Positions 45,719-56,900 of a stretch of DNA of 64,000 bases are shown here, in pieces (within the stretch, counting starts at the first letter, position 1; each line of letters starts with the position of its first letter). The notes beneath the pieces are model-generated. The model saw only the letters and a list, made by a program, of their open reading frames with translations, ran no database searches and was not told the origin of the DNA. The position numbers and the translations under genes were made by a program. Location of the stretch: the NCBI GenBank assembly GCA_025449115.1, contig JAHLKC010000045.1:186001-250000 (forward strand), given 5' to 3'. This stretch comes from Chytridium lagenaria (taxonomy: Eukaryota; Chytridiomycota; Chytridiomycetes; Chytridiales; Chytridiaceae).

Positions 45719-48556
45719 ATGAATGAGGCCTCCGTGGAGGAGTGGCTGAGGCTGAACCCGCAGGCGACGGATCGAATCCTATCCCGGCTGAAGTTTGAGG
45801 GTGATCCACTGCCCCGTCCGTCAGTATCCAGTGGTTCCATTGATCAACTTCGGGTTTCGGCCACGTCTCCCGATGCATTTGAGCAGGCGGCAAAGAGGCA
45901 TCGGGCATCATTCTCTGACACTTTACGCACATCTGATCTGTTTAAAGAAATTGCGAAGAGCATATATTCTTCGTTTGACTTGTCTGATATCGTCTCAAAG
46001 GTGCTTTCCATCGCGGTAACGCTGGTCCATGCCGAACGATGTATTGTGTTCCTTAAAGACGAAGCTGCGGATGAGCTATACTCTACAGCATGGGGTGTAG
46101 GGAGGGAACCACAGCTTTCAGCATCATACATTAGCTTTGACAACAATGTATCGCCGAACGGTGTTTCGAGATCTGACATGCTCGACGTGGTGGTCACCAG
46201 GGATCTCTCAAAGATGGGAGAGAGTTCAGAGGATATGTTTAATAAGTGGGAGGCTGGAAAACCTCAGCCTCTGCAGGATCCGGGAATCCGCTTTAAGATT
46301 GGATCTGGTATTGCTGGATACGTTGCTAAAACGGGAGTAGCTGTGAACTTGGAAAACGCTTATTCGGATCCGAGATTTGACAGGGAATTTGATGTAAAGG
46401 TGTGGATGGAGATTTTTTTAAACATATTGTTTGCGTATTGCTATGGCATACACTAATACTGATGTCGGTGATGGCACAGACTGGCTGCAAGACTCAGAGC
46501 CTTTTATGTCTTCCGATTTTTGCAGCTGGCAACGAGAGAAAGATTCTTGGGGTAGCATCGCTAGTCAACAAGGTCTCTTTCAATCACACTGGACAGCAAC
46601 CAGATGGCGAACATTACTCGTTTACAAAGTTTTCTGACGAGGATGAATCAATATTTAAAGACTTTTTGTTTCTTGTTGGGATAGGTTTGAAATTATCACG
46701 TGATTTATGAACTAACATGATCTCAGCTATCAACAACTCATTTTTGTTCCAGCAGTTGAGGGAAAAAGAGCAAATGGCGTTGGCAGAAATGAAGAAAGGT
46801 CAAAGTTCTTTTAAATGTTGCCAAATCTCTTTACCATGAAGACAACACTGTAGACCTTTGTCGAAAGATTATTATACATGCTAGAGATTGGCTAATGCAG
46901 ACCGCGCATCATGTTTCTTCGTAGATAAGGAGGCTTCACTGCTATACTCAGCAATTTTCGACTCTGGGACAGGAAAAAAGATCGCAATGCCGCTAAACAA
47001 AGGAATTGCAGGATACGTTGCGACAACTGGGCAGCCAGTAAATTTGACGGATGCTTACAATGATCCGAGGTTCAATGATGAGGTAAGATCATCTTAAACT
47101 TTGCAGTCATTTTTTAAACACTCTCACTTTATTATATTTTAAAAAAAAAAGGTGGACCGCGCAACAGGGTACAAAACAAACGTCTTTGTTGTGCGTACCT
47201 ATCATGGGCCCCGGATCCGATGTGGTTGGCGTGACAAATTTGATAAATAAGAAGAACAGCAACTCACAAGTTGTTCCATTTACAAGAAGTGACGAAGAAA
47301 TCCTTGAAGCCTTTTCAAGCTTCTGCGGAATCTGCATTCACAAGACCCTTTTACTCGAGGAGATTAAAAAAAGTCGTATGCAGGTAGAAGTTGCACTGGA
47401 ACTCATGTCCTACCACGCCGCTGCCAAACCCGAAGACCTTCAGAACTTCCAACTACTTCAGCTGGAACGGGTATCACTTGAAAAGCTTCAGCATCCCGAT
47501 TTTGATCCTCATGACTTTGATCCGACTGACGACCGGCTCGTTTGGTTGGCTTTTGACATGTTTAATCAACTGGGGTTCCTTACCAAGTTTGAGATCCCGG
47601 AACAAAAATTTCTCATCTACATCCTCACGGTCCGCAAGAACTACAGAAACGTCGCGTATCACAATTTCACACATGCCGTCAGCGTCCTTCATGGAATTTA
47701 CATTTTGCTTTGTAGAAATATTTACGAGCCTTTTGGGATCACCCCACTTGAGGCTTTTGCGATGGCAGTGGCAGCCCTGAATCATGATATTGACCATCGC
47801 GGTACAAATAATCAATTTCAAAAGACGGCCCAAACCGCGTTGGCAAACTTCTACTCAACCTCAGTCATGGAGCGTCATCACTTTAACCAGTAAGCATACC
47901 TTAAATCATGTATAAGCCTTCTAATCTTAATGCTTGCGGCAATCAGTGCCATGACTATCCTCAATTCTCCGGGTCATAACATCCTCGACCAGCTGGATGC
48001 TTCAGAATACAAGCTCTCCCTTGAACTGATTGAGCATGCAATTCTAGCCACAGATTTGGCTCTTTACTTTAAAAACAAAAGCAAGGTGATAGAATTGAGC
48101 GACGGTCGTTACGACTCCTCGATCAAAGAGCACAGAGATCTTTTAAGGGGTATCACAATGACATGCGCAGATCTCTCCGCCATGTTTAAACCGTGGGAGA
48201 AGGCAAAACATATCGCAAACTCAGTCTATGCCGAATTCTTTGAGCAGGGTGATGAGGAGAAGAAGCTCGGTTTACCTTACAGCTCTGATGTGATGAACAG
48301 AGAGAATGAGGCCCAGATACCAAAACTGCAGGTAATCTTTGATGTATACTTTTATTGGCTTCAAGCCATAAACAACGCGTACTTATACTTTTGAAATCAG
48401 GTCGAGTTCTATGATGTGATCGTGACACCGGCTTTTGAGACACTCAACGTTGTTCTTGCAAATAGGGCCGAATTTATAGTTGAGAGGGTTAAAGACAATC
48501 ATGCAAACTGGAAGCTTCTTCGAGACACGACAGGCGAATACAAGATAAAGCTTTAG
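45719..48556 (+). CDS. cyclic nucleotide phosphodiesterase with tandem GAF domains (PDE5/6/11-like)
   Basis: Hydrolyses cAMP or cGMP; the layout GAF-A, GAF-B, HD-type catalytic domain is that of animal PDE2/5/6/11. ATG 45719 (MNEASVEEWLRLNP). GAF-A: 45920-46700, with GSGIAGYVAKTG, VNLENAYSDPRFD and LLCLPI. GAF-B: 46810-47345, with GIAGYVATTGQPVNL, DAYNDPRFN and GVTNLINKK. Catalytic domain: VRKNYRNVAYHNFTHA (first metal His), LNHDIDHRGTNN (47775-47810), MERHHFN, ILNSPGHNIL, ATDLALYF, TCADLSAMFKPW and FFEQGDEEKK; all metal-site residues are present. Introns with matching phase: 46400-46479, 46685-46726 (42 nt), 47083-47151, 47890-47946, 48332-48400. Single-base breaks near 46800, 46893 and 47180. 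Stop TAG 48554-48556. The GAF NKFD-type residues and similarity to PDE5/11 suggest cGMP, but specificity is inference. Confidence 0.92.
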
Positions 48557-49022
48557 ATTTTGGCATACCCTTCCCATCCCCTTCTATCTCTTTTGTGTGT
48601 AATTTGTTTTTATCCTTTCATTCTCCGTTGCGACCTCCCTGTCTAGCGCAGGATTTGCAATCCAAATTGTCTTTCTTCAGCTTTGGTCATGATTATGGTT
48701 TAAAGAGCGAATTGGTCTGATGTTCATCTTGTTTGGCACATAGGGAAAATTCCAGTAAATTGTATCTCACTCTTCTCTGTTTTTTTCTTTTGGTAGGACA
48801 CTAAAGAAACCACTTAGTTGATAGAAAGCAATAACGTTAATTGTGCTTTTCCGACATTATTATAAGAAGATAGGGGATAATGATGCGTGGCGTTTATTCC
48901 TGGAGCCATAAAATAAGAAGAAGGTCCTGCAAAACATGCGGGTAGAGGATTGAGTAAGGGATAAGGAAGTAGAGATAAACCATTGGAGGCATGCACAGAC
49001 TGGGCATGGAAAGTGAAGCACG
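48557..49022. other. convergent intergenic region
   Basis: 3' flanks of the GAF-PDE (+) and of the THEG-repeat gene (-). No gene seen. Confidence 0.5.
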
Positions 49023-51320
49023 TTATGCAGCCAACTCAGCCCTACGCCTGCAGACAGTGACCGACCCGCTTTTATGCACTAAAGCAACAGACCCATTCCA
49101 CGTTTTTTCTCCTGGGTCGCTGCCTAGTAACATGCTTTCTACTCGATCCGCAACATCAAGTTCCGCGAAAACATTCAGCCCATGTCCATACGCATTTTCC
49201 CCACCAGTGAATTTTGCCATCATAAGCCTCGCGTTTGGAGCCTTATCGTCAACTTCTTCCTTTTTCTCAATGGTGGCAGCCAGAGCAACCACGTCCTGCC
49301 GTGCAGCGATGGCAACAATTCCTTGGAGAACAGAACGGAGAAGAAGTTTGCCATCTTCAAGGTCGTAAACCGACAGATACTTTCTGTCTTCATCCATGTC
49401 GCCTGTCGCCTCTACGACACGAGATAGCACGGCAAGGTAGCATGAAAAATGCTCAGGAACAGAGGATATTGTAGATACTGGCTGGATGAGAGAAGAAGAG
49501 GTATATAATATATGCTTCTGATGCCAGCATCCTCCTCCCTTCCTTCAACAAGGAAAGGAAACGGCGATGTTTTAAGATTTTGATCAATTCTCGAAAAAGA
49601 GGATAGTGAAATGATTGCAGTTTCCTCTCCGTTCGATACAGCTTGTCGGATGCCCTCCCCAAGTTCGTCCAGATTAAACTCTTCCCACACCTCGGCTCCT
49701 GTATCAATGCGCCGGAACTCAAACTCCCCATTGGAGAACCCAATCATTAAAAGAGACTGGTCATTTTTCTTAACAGCATTCAGTGAAACAGGCGCCAAAG
49801 GTATCTCAACAGTCCACAATAATTCTAGAGTTTTCGCATCCCACGCAGACACTGTGCTGAATCGAACGTCCATCCCCTCTGTTGCTCGAAGATCCGTAAT
49901 GGAGCCAATGAGAGCGTGAGTGGACGCGTCAATGGAGGCAAACGCAAGACGTGGGCCTGGCTTAAGCGTTTTGTTTGTAACTTCCATGGCGTCAACGCGA
50001 CCATAAGATTGCAGATCTGAGAATGACCATTTTTCGATACTCCCTTCTCTTCGAAGGGTGGCGAACCATGAGCCGGAGGCATCTGACCATGCAGCGGTGG
50101 CGGATGGGTAAGCATTGATATCAAGACGCGACACTACTTCAAATATGTCCAAGTTCTCTGATCGCGAAAAAGAAATAGGCTTGGGTACTTGTAATTCCAT
50201 TTCAACGGTCTTATCGTCCTGAGAAGTTGGGGTATCGTCTGTAGGTTCTTCATAGGACAAATCAAGATGATGCAGAGGAGCCTGCTCGCTGGCTGTTTGC
50301 AATAAATTTTGAGACAAAGCAGATTCTTTGGTTTCCTTCTTCTCACTTTCAACTGCTGTAGCCACTCCGACGATTTCTTGTTCAAAAGTGATCTCATCCT
50401 CCTCCACCTCATCTTCTTCGAGGTCCTGTTGCTCTTCTCTCCCCGCCTCTTCTCCTTGTCCATGTTTCTCAACCCACCCCTTTGCTCTGAGCCTCTCTGG
50501 CTTCTTCTTCCACGTAATCATATATTTTGGCGTCGCAAGCCTCTTTAACGTTGCCGGATCCATCGGCACTAACTTAACATTCTTCGCATTCATCTCCCTC
50601 TCCTTTGCCTCGAGATCCACTGCTCTTTTTTTTGGCGCGGCCATTCTTTTAAAAAAGTCTTTTTTGGCAGGAGGCGGTGGTGGCTTTTCAAACATCTCGG
50701 GTGGTAGATACACTTTGTGCAAGGGTTTTTGGGCGTGAAGCCGATCAAACAGCGCTGGAGAAACGGGTCCAACGCGGTTTTGATAATCTGCGACTTCTCG
50801 TGGAAGGGGAGGGGTTTGAGGACGTTTAGGGACAGCGAGACGGTTGAAAAGACTTTGGGAGACGACGCGGCCGGGAAAGCGGTGGGATGGTTTATACCCC
50901 CCATAGAGTATGTGGCGAGGGTGCCAATGGCAGGTGCTGACATGATGCGAGGCTGGCAAGGTAATCATGGTCATCGTCTTCCACGGATAAGTTAGCGATA
51001 TCTGGGAGTTCCGGGAGAGTGAAGTCTTCTTTCGGAAGAAAGCCTTGGCCCTCGGGAACCACGTCGGAGAGTGGGAATGTGACAGCGCCAAACTGTGGAA
51101 GTCCACCTAAACGTGTTTAACAAAGTGTGAGCTTTCCGTACGATGAACAATTAGGTAAAAGAATACCTTTTTCTTGCTGTGTTTTCCATAGTGTTCGTTG
51201 CTTATCCCACCGGAGTTTCGCTTGAGGAAGTTTCCTTGCGCGGTTAATATACCTCTCCACCTGCCATTGATACAGCGGCCCCTTTGGTTCGTACAGATCC
51301 GAGTCATCGGTGGATGCCAT
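49023..51320 (-). CDS. THEG-like repeat plus beta-propeller protein (putative flagellar protein)
   Basis: ATG 51320 (MASTDDSDLYEPKGPLYQWQ); exon 1 is a charged helix ending QQEK, intron 51166-51107 (60 nt) rejoins in phase to GGLPQFGAVTFPL. Then come four short units with a conserved R-(L/M)-x-x-(P/Q)-K core: LFNRLAVPKRP (about 50830-50850), LFDRLHAQK (about 50735-50757), FFKRMAAPKKR (about 50630-50660) and TLKRLATPKY (about 50525-50552). This matches the THEG (testis-expressed, axoneme-associated) repeat. An acidic linker follows, then a WD40-like propeller (ATAAWSDASGSWFATLRREG, STVSAWDAKTLELLW, LLMIGFSNGEFEFRRID and KYLSVYDLEDGKLLLRSV), ending at TAA 49023. Frame breaks near 50900 and 49470 are single missing bases. 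The function is not known; THEG proteins are sperm-flagellum proteins in animals, so a zoospore flagellum role is an inference. Confidence 0.6.
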
Positions 51321-52007
51321 GACGACGCCTTTCAGAGGACAACGCTATGCAAAGGTGAAGGTAATCACCTAGTCAGGGACGCGATGCCCGGCTCACTGGC
51401 AACGGAGGAGCGCAAATCAGTTTTATTTCGTATTTTAGAAAAAGAATAGAGTTCATCCTCCGTCACCCTTTCGACCGGCAATCAGCGTCTGATCACCACA
51501 CCTGTGTGATTTACTGAAAAGCACTCAGCCTTTATAATTACCTCCTTTTCAATCGTGTCACTCACGATCCTCTCTGAAGTCTTCACCTCATCTGAAGCGG
51601 AAATAGAGCTTTCTTAGGCAGCAGTCCTTACAACACGTCGCTCGTTATTAAGGTCCGGCATATCTTCTTCCAAACATGTTTTTTAATTTTATTTTTGTTT
51701 TGACAAAGGGCTTCCGTGAAGAAGAAGACAGTGAAAAAGATCATATATTTACGTCGCGACAGCTACAGGCAACGTTAAGTGAAATCAACAGCGAGACCGA
51801 CTGACAACTAGAACGAAGAAGGCTGATAAAATAGACCGCAGAGGGAGAAATAAACTAAGTCTTTCAAGGGAAATTGACAATCGAAAGTAACCGAAACCGA
51901 ATTAAAAAACAGGATTTAAAAGGAATTCATTCTTATGCCAAAAAAAGGCAAGCAGCAAGGTATTTTTTTTTAAAAAAAGGAGTTAAGTGCAACGAAATTG
52001 GGATCTA
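51321..52007. other. intergenic region
   Basis: Promoter side of the THEG-like gene and 3' flank of the P2X gene, both on the minus strand. No gene or structured element identified. Confidence 0.45.
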
Positions 52008-53591
52008 TTATGCTCGCTGCTGAGTGTAGCCCTCACGAACTTCAATAGGATCTTCAAGAGACGCACGAGGCTTTGACATCTCGTCAGTCACCTAACACCC
52101 GCAAAAATCAGTTTTTAAGGACTTTTGGACAGCGAAGATACAGAAGGGCAAACCTGAGTCTTTGCCTCTTTGTAGGCCTTCTTTTCTGGAAGCACCATGG
52201 TCATCAAGAAGTCGACAATGAGCGACGCCACCTTAAGCAGTGCAATCGATGCCACCAAGTTCGACAGGAGCGCTATGAACGAGAATTCACCAATCTGACC
52301 GCTTTGAGCAAAGACAATGTAGATTCCATGTCTTTCAAGAACGCTAGTGGTTCCATTGGTGTTGAACACATTCTGGGAAACTTTGTACTCAGTCTTTGGG
52401 ACTTCAATCCATAATGTTAGAACTTTAATTCAGGAAAAGAAAAGACAAAAGCTCCATACCTTGAGTAGGGAAGTACTTGTACTTTAACGAGACATCGTTA
52501 ATGTTCTTAAAGCTTGAAAGGCGGTTTTGGTAATTAATCAGGACTGTACCAATCGTTAAATCATTCAAAAGAGACCCTCTGTTCAACTCACATGATACAA
52601 CGATGCCAGCGCTCCTCTGTGTCTCATCCGCCTTCGCTCCAGGAGCTCCCGACAATTTTGACAAATCCACCCCCGCAGCACTAAGAATATCGGCTACCGA
52701 AATGATATCTCCATTAATTCCCTTGTCAACATTGGAAGCGTGATAGCGTTCATCGAAGTCTAACACCTCCTTGCCATTCGTATTATACATCTTTCCAACC
52801 ATATTATTTGAAGATAGCGCCACAGGAGAGTCAATGGCACTGCGTGCAGTGTGATCAATCATAACAGTCATAAGTTCCACGTTCGGTATGTAGTAGCTGA
52901 CGCGAGGGGTGACGATGCCGGTCTGATTACGGAAAGGTGCGCAAGAATAATCACTAGCATTGCTGAGAAAAACAAATTGGCTGCTGCCACAGCGGGCTGG
53001 AGGGGTCGGGTAGGTGGTGATAGAGACACGAGTGGTTATAAAAATGCTGTTGTCGCTGACATCCGGGAAAAACAGCTTCCCTCTCGGTCCTGTGATTCAA
53101 AAAAAATAAAATTAAAAAAAATAAAGGAGGGTTAATACTAAAAGATCATCGAGAAAACTCCTTACCAGAATAGACACCCGCCTCCAATCTCACTACAGAA
53201 ACTAGGGACAGCGGATGGGATCGTTGACGGATCAAGCCTGAGAGATGTGCGAATCGATCCAGCTACCACAGGTGACTTCTGGATGTATAGTTGCTTTGTA
53301 ATAATCTCATAAAGAATGTCTGTGGAAGAAATGACGGCAAGATATTAGAATGTAGCAATGAGGGTAGAGGTATTAAGAGTACTGTTGAGATGAAACTCAC
53401 AAATAAAGATTCCGATCTCAAGGGCATAGTGCAAGAGTCCGAGTCGCCAATCGCGGATCTGGACCGTCTTCAAGGTCTGTAAAGTAATAGGGTGGAGGAA
53501 GTTTGTCCGTCAGCTCTTAAATAGTACATTAAAGTAACAGAGGCTTTCAGTACCGAATACGCAAACACGTTATTCCAGCTAGCGGAACCAT
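52008..53591 (-). CDS. P2X-type ATP-gated cation channel subunit
   Basis: Trimeric channel opened by ATP. The short N-terminus has the P2X motif Y-x-T-x-K (YSTLK), split by intron 53553-53477, followed by TVQIRDWRLGLLHYALEIGIFI, the pre-TM1/TM1 segment. Exon 53319-53166 continues YILYEIITKQLYIQ, the start of the ectodomain. The large exon 53089-52460 carries VSDNSIFITTRVSITTYPTP (equivalent of the P2X 'FFVMTNxxxTxxQ' strand), DFDERYHASNV and LNDLTIGTVLINYQN. Exon 52401-52154 has RHGIYIVFAQSG and TM2 at about 52190-52285 (IALLSNLVASIALLKVASLI). The cytosolic tail begins with Y-x-x-x-K (YKEAK), the family's surface-stabilisation motif, and ends at TAA 52008 after a last exon 52091-52008. Fungal P2X receptors occur in early-diverging lineages only. 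Start: ATG 53591 needs one added base to reach the frame. Only about four ectodomain cysteines are seen, fewer than the ten of vertebrate P2X. Confidence 0.85.
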
Positions 53592-53977
53592 GGAAAGCAG
53601 AACCACATAAATTATGGAAAGGTTAGAAGTCTGATTGACATTGGAGAAAAGACAGAGACGCAGAGCAGAGCAGAACAGGAGGTGAATGGTCCCAAATGAC
53701 GCACTTGCAACCCATCGAAGATATTGTTGTCGAATGTAAATGTTATTCCTTTCTCGTCGTTCGCCGTCGACGTTGCTTGATGTGTTGGGTAGTCTTCAAA
53801 AGCAAAGTTCCAGGTACAGCGGGCCGTTCTGATGTTGTCCGTCGGTGAGAGATTTTTAGATCAGCATCAAACGGCTGGTGTGAAGTGAAGGGACAGGCGA
53901 GCCCATGCAAACACTTTTGATTGGTGAAGGTTTGACGGCTTCCAGAATTCTTTCGGACAAATGTATAATTGTGTTTT
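53592..53977. other. intergenic region between P2X and kinesin-3 genes
   Basis: 386 bp, minus-strand promoter of the P2X gene and 3' flank of the kinesin gene. Contains a (GCAGA)n-like stretch at 53653-53675. No gene. Confidence 0.5.
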
Positions 53978-56900
53978 TTATTTGGACGTTTGTTCGTTGC
54001 CTTGCTTGGATAACAACACTCCAACATGAAGCGGGTCAAGGGCCGAGATCCAGGAATCCATTTCTCCCTGTTTATCGGCCTGCAAAATAAGCGTTGAATG
54101 CGGCCCTAGCAGCGCAAAAACATGCTGTTTTTGCTGGAAAGAGTGAGTAAGAATAAAGGGAAAGTGTAAGAATTCTGGAATGTTAAAGCGAGAAAGATAA
54201 GGGAGAATTAGAACATTTACATAGAACAGCGCGCCAAGCTCAGGGCCATACTGAACAGAGGTGTTGGGTAGACCAAACACTGCCATTTCGTTCATGTCGG
54301 AAGAAGACGCGTACATGTAAAGGCAAGGACGTCGAAGGATAAAGAAGCGACGAATCCAAATACCGTCACCGTCGCCAGGAGTTGACAGGAAGCCTTTTAA
54401 AGATATCGGGGAGCTTTAAAGCAAGAGAAATGCAGGTTAGTTGAGATGCATTCAAATTCAAATTTTAGGAAAAATTAAGCTCACCTTAATGAAACACGTG
54501 AAATTGAACATGTTAATTCATTGTTTGGGACCCTTGCAAGTATTGAAGGACGTTCCTCACGCGCTGAGACAATGTCAGGATCAAGTCGAAGAAGCTTTTC
54601 CTAAAATTGAAAATCGACACATTAATCATACAGGAATAATGGACTTCGTTCGAAGCACTGGGTTGACTCTTGACTTACTAGAGAAGGATTTCTTCCTGGA
54701 TGCCTCCATCTCCACAGATCAACACACTTCCTCAAAAAGCATCAACGAATCCTTCCCACTTGGTGTAGTTCCAGAAGACGACCTCACCTCCTCAGCACCA
54801 TCATCATCTGAGGCATGGACAGACTCAGACCCATCTGAAACGCCGTCCTCCATATCAGTTAAGGTTTTTAACAACATTTCGAGATTCTTCGCCCTCTGCT
54901 CTTATCATGGCCCCAGTTACTATATACTCATCAACCCTATGCCTCCCCAACTCAACCTCCCCAACCCACTTTCTCCTTCTCCAATCTTCCACGAACCTCG
55001 CCACCAAAACTGCTCCCTTCGGCTTCCACATTCCCAAATTCTCCTCACCTCTGACATAATAATTCAATGGCGTCGAAAACCCAATTGTCCGATCCCTCGG
55101 CAAAGTCGATGTACTCCTTGTCCTTCCCAGTCCATGTATCCCATCCATACTGCGCGACGCGCTTCCCTCCCTAATTAAACCCTCGGCCACAGCGTTTGAG
55201 AAAGAGAACGACCCCGATCGCGTTCGTCCAAACTTCACATCTTTTTCTGTGAGACCAGGGATCGGTTGCGGCGCAGGGCGAACTGTAACTGAAAACACAG
55301 ATCTCGCTCGAGGGATGAATCTCGAATGACTGAGTATCCCAAATCCCGTACTCGCAAAAAATTCCATAATTTGGGTCGACGCGCGAACTTTGGAATCACG
55401 ATCATGCATCAGAATTTCAAAAGGAAACGAGAATTCCAGAATTTTTACTGGACGTCGCCCTGGCGACGTGGCGATGGATGAGGATGAAGATCGAGGGCTC
55501 TCAAGCAACGAAAGCTTGGAGATGATACTTGGATGCTCCATTATCTCAACGCCAAACTCTATAGACATACGGATACGCCATTGCTTGGACGGTTTGTTAA
55601 GATGGACATTCCCATGAATGCTAGAGTCCCAAGACGTGTTGATCTCTATGGAGGATTTGCCATCAGCGGTTGTGATGGCGACAGCAGGAGGGGGGTAAGC
55701 CCTAGATCTACAGTCTTAGAGTCCTCATCTTCCATCGCAAGCCCCGTTTTAAGATCAAATCTTCTGATCTTCCCGAGCCGCACATATACCAGTCGTCTCC
55801 ACGGTAGCCCCGACGTCCCAGATGTATGCGAGAGTGTTAACGTCATCCGTCTCTGCAATCCTTGCCGAAGCAGAAACAGGTCAAATGGTTCATTGGCGTC
55901 TTGTCCTATCGCAGTTCCCATCTTGCTGAATCCCGCGTCCGTTCGGCGAAGTCGAAGATATGAGGTTTTTCCACGACGAAGACGCTGACGGTGACGGCGA
56001 AGACCTCCGTGACTCGTTCCATGATGTGAAAGCGTCTGGACTCCTGCACCAGCTTGAACTGGAACATGTTTAAATTCTCCCGTATGATGCGAGAGCTCCA
56101 GAATTTGTAATTGTGCAAGCACGAAATGCGTCCCTTCGGCAATCCCATTTGCCCTTCCGTGAACCTGCGCAGAAAGATTTGGCGAGGATTCCACTCGAGC
56201 GGTGACGGAACGCTCTTCGGGAGCGGTATACACGGTAAAGACGGCGACTCTACCTCTCGCGCCACGGTTTCTTTCGGAGAAGACAAAGAGGAAGAAACCC
56301 CAACTAACCCGAGTCTCTTATGATCATCAGTGCCCAAGCGATAAATTTGATCAATCATACTGATGACTGACCTAACCCGCCTGCCAAACACGTCAAACCT
56401 TACAAGACCACCCTCAACAACCCCTCTGACCCTCTCCGTAACAGGCACAACAAGAGTCTGCGAAAACTCCCACCTCACAGGACCATCCCCAAAATCAGAT
56501 ACAGGATCCGTGCAAAATAGACGATCTCTAACCCCCATCACCTCTTCATTTCTCACCTCCTCAACGCCCTCGTCCTCGTCAATCTCCTCCTGTTCCCCAC
56601 CGACAACGGCCTCAAACCTCGTCCCCAGCACCTCTCTTCCGTCTTCTATGAGTCCTACTACAGGCCTCCCTCTTCCAAATTCACTTAATCTAAACTGGCA
56701 ATGAACCTGTGTGAACTCCGTCTCGCCCACCCCACTCATCTCCAAAACCGCCACCTCAACGACAACAACCCCTCCATCCACAAGTCCCCCTTCATCATTT
56801 CCATCAGGCGGATGAGTCGAAATAGGCGTCACAACAACTCTCAAAAATCCGACCACCACCCCCTTCTCTAACACAGGCACCCTGGTTTCCTTGGGCGTTC

